Shown in pieces: positions 59,009 through 64,000 of a DNA stretch of 64,000 bases (position 1 is its first letter; each line of letters opens with the position of its first letter). Source of the DNA: Phialocephala subalpina (taxonomy: Eukaryota; Ascomycota; Leotiomycetes; Helotiales; Mollisiaceae); NCBI GenBank assembly GCA_900073065.1, contig FJOG01000039.1, forward strand, positions 415,330 through 479,329, given 5' to 3'. The position numbers and the translations under genes were made by a program. The notes under the pieces are model-generated. The model was not told where the DNA came from and did not search any database. It worked only from the letters and a program-made list of their open reading frames with translations.

Positions 59009-60098
59009 GTTTGATTCGTGCGAGAATTATTGTCGTTGTGACTGTGGATGTTGGAGTTGAGATGGAGGGCGGTGGTCGTGTTGAAGTTCAGGGGCCTTGA
59101 AATTTCAGAACGCGACTTCCTGACGCGTCGCGTTCATTCACGCGTAGAGTGCCTGCATTAGTTTCCTTATTTGGGTAAGGCTCGTCATTAAGCGAGCCAC
59201 GCATAGGAAGCACGAATCAGCTCTTCAAGAAATGATATGCTTTGCCTTTGAGGTTATTTTGCATAGAAGGAGCTTGCCGAGTCCAATTGGCCAAGTCTCG
59301 TTCACGATGATATCGAAAAAAGTGGGGTTTTTTTAAAACAGAATACTCGATCTAGACATGGGCAAATGTCGTCAATTCGTACTGTACATGCATGTCTCCG
59401 AGTTCAGCTGCTCAGCCATCTATCAAGAGCATGTCATATCATAAATATAAACGTTCTTCAAGTCCAAGGGGCAGCAAGTGCACGCCCATTTGACACACAC
59501 ACGCCCTTCCTTCAAGGTCCTTCGATTACCTCAGCGAACTTTCATCTCGAGCTCCGTTTTATTTTCAGTCCCATCCATGGTGAAGCTCAACGATCACTCG
59601 CTGTTGAGACTTGGAATCGCCCATCTTGCCTATCTTGAACTTCCTGTTCTCTCATCATGAATCAACAGCTGACCGAATGCCCGCTTGGCTCCGTAACATT
59701 TGTCGTTCGATTCGTCCTCCCTGCGCGTGGACTGTACTCATGCAAAAGTTCCGAGCTGGCCTATTCAAGCATCCGATGTTTTTATCCTTCACTGTGCTTT
59801 CAAAGTCTTGTCATTGCTAGTTCGTCTTTGTTGTCTTCGTTGCGTCTGGGTTTGAGGACCCCATTCTAAAGGCGACAGAAGGATGCAAATGAACTTGCTA
59901 GCGATTTTAATTCCCCGCCGCGCTATCTTTGGCGCTTGACGTGCGAGGTGAAGTCTCGGAAGAGTGGTGGTAGCAAATTGGTCAAGTTTTGCAGTCGCGC
60001 AAACTCTCCTCCTTGGTGGTTCAGGCTAGCGTCTCGATCTGCGGTCGAGCAATCCCTAGATGAAGATACAGTAAAGGATTCGATGAGCATCACCATGA
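59009..60098. other. Intergenic region
   Basis: 1.09 kb upstream of MCM3 and downstream of the macro-domain gene. Short ORFs on the plus strand have no domain likeness. It holds the MCM3 promoter. Confidence 0.5.
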
Positions 60099-63000
60099 TC
60101 AAGCATTCCTCGCCTCTCCATAATCACGACTCTCCTCCAAATCACTCCCATCCCATTGCATGTCGTGGTCTGCCCCGTCGCCGTAGTTTGCCAGTCGCTC
60201 CCTCTTTAACTCCTCCAAACCACTCTCCTCAATATTTCGCATCCGTTCCCACATCTGTTCATAATCTTGATAACTCGTCGGTGATATCCGAGGACTAAAA
60301 TTTGGTAATCTGGGCATAGGTTTCGTCTTCGCAAGACTGGCTCGACGTGGCCGTGCTGGATCATCTCTTATGGGCTGACCTTCTGACTTGTCTTCTGTGT
60401 CACCTCTCTGATTCTCACCTCTAACTGGTGGTGGTATAATAGTTATACCCGTACTCATCGTATGGTCTTCGTCTCGTCGGCTCTCTTGGCCCAGCATCAG
60501 GACTCGCTCTTCGCTTTCCATCACCCGCACTTCCCATTCCTGTTCCCGGACCCATAATCCCAATATTCGGTAAGACAAGTCCAGGGCTCGAGTAACGTCC
60601 CACGAGAGCCTCGAATTGGCTCTTGCCGCATAGCTCACAATCGTAAAAGGAGCAGCAGAAAAGCAATCAGCGAGAACTACCTCCACGACCACTTCCGTCA
60701 CTGCCATAGTCATAGTAAGCTCGATCCGAGTCTTCGTAATAAGTTGCGTCTCCTTCGTAGTATGCTTCTATCTCGCTCTCGTTACCGTTGTCCAGTGGAC
60801 TCCAGCCTTCGCTATGCAATGCCTGCTCGGCTTCGCTCAGAGTCTCGTTGAAATCCGATTCATTGGCAGGCATGACCGATGATAGTCGCGAAGCAGCATT
60901 TGCGAGGTTCTCAGGTGTTCGACCAGGCTTCACTTCCATGCCGTTTGATATCTCCTGGGGTTGAAAGGTGATATTTGGTTGTGCCTGGACAGCGTCTCTC
61001 TTCTGAACGGCAGCAGCATCGACAGCAGCATGCATAGCAGTTTCATGAAAGTTGAGTACAGTCGGTGTAGCTCCACCAGAAGCAAGCTGACTGAATAATG
61101 CTTGAGAATTTGGCGAGATTTCCCTGTTCTGCTCTATGATCTTGATCGCTGCCTGTAAGTCTGCCAAATTTTCAATCGGTCGACCTCGTGAGGTTTCGTA
61201 GTCCTTACCATCACTGGAATTTTGTGTCGAACCTCTTGGTGAAATTCCGTATCCGACGGATTGAGGAATTTGACTGGTTGTCATTAGCATCAAGTTGTAC
61301 AGCTGCAAAACATTATAATAACATACTTAGATGGTGCAAATGGGCCGTCAGTGCCTGGTCTTTCTCGACCTCTGCCAAAGGGGCGGAACCCATTTGTAGC
61401 AGGACCAGCATGACGTTGGTCATGCATGAAGAAAGCTCCCCTGTTGGGTACAAACGCTGGACCTGGATCCCGCTTCTTCTTGTATTCTTCATGTTCTCTT
61501 CGTCTCTGGTTGATATGTTTCATCATCAACTTGACTCTTTGAAAATCGCCAGGTCGAAGAGTCGGGTCTGTAGGATTTCCTGGAGGTTTGGGGGTTGTTG
61601 GTTCTTGCTGTGCAGCTCCGCTTCGCGTTGGTTCACCGTGATCATCAGATGTATCCACCTCAACAACGCGCTGAAACCACATTTTGCACGTTAAATTGAC
61701 GCTAGACATCGAGATGAGCGACATATTCCAGAAGATGAATGTTAAGCTTACCACTGGACTCTTGCATCTGATGACGCTCTAGATTTCGTCCGACAGCGAG
61801 AACAGTGGTTACCACCGGCATCAATGTCTGAGAATAAGATACCCATGTCAACCTTTGGTCCAGGTCTGAAGCACATTGACCAGGCAGACTGCCTGCTCAG
61901 TTCTCGCCCAGTGGTGTCGTCTTCAATTGCAAACTCTCCTCGTTGAACTTTTCTGTGGCCTGGATGTTGCTCAAATCTCTTCAAGAGAATCATGTCAAAC
62001 ATCTGAAATCGTACTTTTAGTAGTGATACAACGCAATTGCAAGTATTATGCTTACCTCCCAAGAGTCGACCAGCTCCAAAGGAATTAGAACAATAAACCC
62101 CAAAGCGTCCTCAAGAGTCACAGGTGCTTGCTGCCAATGTCCTCCAAGGCCTCTTGGTGTAGTCTGTTGGGCCAAAATATGACTTCGCAACAATGACAGC
62201 ACAACTTTCATATCAATTGTAATAGACGGGATCTGGGTTCTTGATACATCTCAGTGCAGCTCATCTAGCATTTGTAGCTACTTACAGATATGAGAAACCA
62301 CCCTTCACAGTTGTGAGAATCAAATCAGATGACTTAGCTTGAGCATCGAGCTTCTCATCTATGATCTTCAGTCGTGACAGCTGCTTCTCTGCCAGCTTGA
62401 CCGACTCCTGCAATAATTTATGCACAAGCTCTACTCTGACAGCCTGGGCAGTCTCCGCGAGCCTATTCGATTTCCTATCCAACTATCAGTCCATCATTTC
62501 CTTCGAACCCAGAGGTCATACCCACCCCATAGCAGCAAGTATCAACATTGTGATAATATCACTTGCCGTATGGAGCTTCCGCCTCAGCTCCAACACATCC
62601 TCCCTTTCTTTCAGCCATTCCACCTTATGCTTTGCGTCCTTCAACCAGTTCCTCGACCCCGCAGGCGACAAACTATCGCCATATTTCTTCGAAACCTTCA
62701 GCCGAAACGCAAGCAATATATCCTTCCAATCGTTCACTATCTCCCTCGTTATTGTGCCCAACTCATTCAGTTCCGGGCTCTGTTCGTAATTTTGCCATAA
62801 TGCAATCACCTATCACAACCATTAGCCGCCCATCTTTCGGTGCTATGCTGGATCTGCGACTCACTTGTAACAAAGCCTGTTCGAATTTCTGCAACTCTTT
62901 CACAAGGCCCTGGTACTCTTTCACAGAACCCCGCGAGGAACTCAAGGCTGGTGGAGGCGCTGGCGGTGGCTCGGGGAAGTAATTTCTAGGAGATGGTCAG

Positions 63001-63724
63001 TGAGATTACTCTAATTGGGAGGTTGAACTTACGGGAATAGATCCTCATAGGTCTCCTCGCTTCCGCTTTCATCCCTCTCTGGTAAAATGATAGTGATTCT
63101 GAAGAATTGACGAAAGCCTTCGGCAGCGAGAACATCGCGAATTGTCTTCAAAGCGATTTCGGCGGCCTTCTTTGGAGGGAATTGATAGTTGCCAACGGAG
63201 ATGAGGGGAAAGACCATGCTTTGCCAGCCTTCTCTCATTGCTGCACGCATTGCGTTTTGATACGTGCGCTTCAAGTCGAGTTCGGCCTGTGCAGCGAGTT
63301 GCTCGTCGGCGTCATCGGCCAAGACGGGTCTGTAATCCGGAGCAACGACATGAAAAACGTTGTTGCAGTATTCGAGCTCAAACGGCTTAGTTACATAGCA
63401 CTTTGTGACTTCGCCACCCTTTGGCCATCTCTTGACTAATGCCTCCCGAAGGTTGGGATGAGGGTCTAGTCCCGGTCCATCATACTTGAAGCTCGTTGCA
63501 GCTGTGGTAACCATTGCTCCACCTTGAGCGTAGACAATGTCGCCTTCGAGGATTGAGATCACACAACCCATGAAATCTTGGTTGGCGATGATGCGCCAGC
63601 CATTCTCGTCCTTGCCATCTCCATCTTGGTCTGTGTAATCAGCAGCAGTCAGGTTGACTGGTGCTACGTAAGGATAGACGTAAGAGAAGACCTGCTTAGG
63701 CACGTTGCGCACTGGTCTAGACAT
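60099..63724 (-). CDS. Macro domain / helical / ubiquitin-like / Cys-knuckle multidomain protein
   Basis: Nine exons (minus): 63724-63033, 62985-62865, 62809-62526, 62474-62286, 62239-62056, 62002-61752, 61701-61327, 61273-60681, 60619-60099. All phases agree, giving 1,069 residues. Residues ~1-230: macro domain (ISILEGDIVYAQGGAMVTTA, FHVVAPDYRP, FPLISVGNYQFPPKKAAEIA). ~235-430: helical region like the N-terminal part of fungal STAND-type proteins (KEYQGLVKELQKFEQALLQ). ~440-560: a ubiquitin-like fold (APVTLEDALGFIVLIPLELV, WSMCFRPGPKVDMGILF). ~565-595: Cys knuckle (CSRC and, after splicing, QCVNLTCKMWF). Then disordered sequence with RGAFFMHDQR and FRPFGRGRERPG, and a coiled C-terminal tail. 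ADP-ribose or a derivative is a plausible ligand; function is unknown. Confidence 0.8.
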
Positions 63725-64000
63725 ATTGTATATACTCGGCGCTAGCATATAGGATTCAAACAATTGTGCAATGAGTAAGTGCAGAGACGGAGATGTACAT
63801 TGTGATGGCAGAGTCGGACATAATATCAATTCTTTGACGTTCGTTTTGGTTGCAAGCATCCACTCGAGGACAAAGAGAATAGAGACGGAAAGGACACAGC
63901 AGGAGAATTGGAAGGAAATTTGACCTGAGATTTCGAGATGAAACGAAGAACAAGACACACAAAGACGATATCCCGATGTCTTTGTCTAGAATCATCAAGC
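63725..64000. promoter_or_regulatory. Upstream region of the macro-domain gene
   Basis: The coding frame stays open to 63958, but the added residues are hydrophobic and unlike a macro-domain N terminus. I treat this as promoter and leader up to the window edge. Confidence 0.4.

Noticed and set aside
61290..61694. A separate Barentsz/CASC3-like gene suggested by RGAFFMHDQR
   Set aside because: An alternative acceptor at 61702 joins this segment in phase to the upstream ubiquitin-like exon and completes a Cys knuckle, so it belongs to the macro-domain gene. The motif likeness alone is weak.

Overview
This window comes from the nuclear genome of a filamentous ascomycete (Pezizomycotina). The evidence is short spliceosomal introns (mostly 45-60 nt, with GTAWGT-like donors and CTAAC-like branch sites), a chitinase/LysM gene pair, HET-domain, NB-ARC/TPR and Clr5 genes, and stop codons of the kind left by repeat-induced point mutation (RIP). 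A leotiomycete is my guess at class level; nothing here proves it. I built gene models by hand from splice signals, phase and protein likeness.

Left arm (1-19.3 kb) is gene-dense. It holds the edge of a bZIP factor, a CHR chromate-type transporter, a secreted GH18 chitinase transcribed divergently from a secreted LysM protein, a one-pass membrane protein, an FAD oxidoreductase, mitoribosomal uS4m and mL44, a La-type RNA-binding protein and a small respiratory complex I subunit. The last one shares a 267-bp divergent promoter with mL44.

Central accessory block (19.3-39 kb) is gene-poor, repeat-bearing and RIP-marked. It carries an intact membrane-anchored NB-ARC protein with twelve near-identical 42-residue TPR units, an ankyrin relic, a 229-bp MITE-like element, a HET-ankyrin pseudogene killed only by TAA/TAG stops in one uninterrupted frame, a dead piggyBac-like element with ~118-bp terminal inverted repeats, a HET-domain gene spanning a 571-bp assembly gap, a multipass membrane protein with a frame break, and an extremely AT-rich tract with degenerate direct and inverted repeats. 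Three allorecognition-type loci within about 13 kb suggest an incompatibility or immunity island.

Right arm (39-64 kb) is mostly conserved housekeeping: M1 aminopeptidase, BTB protein, MFS transporter, a decayed F-box gene, adenylyl cyclase-associated protein (CAP/Srv2), a MAK32-like PfkB protein, a Clr5-domain protein, MCM3, and a 1,069-residue protein that joins a macro domain to a helical region, a ubiquitin-like domain and a Cys-rich knuckle. That last gene is the most unusual architecture I see. Several right-arm genes carry a single-base frame break at a short homopolymer or a lone in-frame stop. These could be real lesions or consensus errors.
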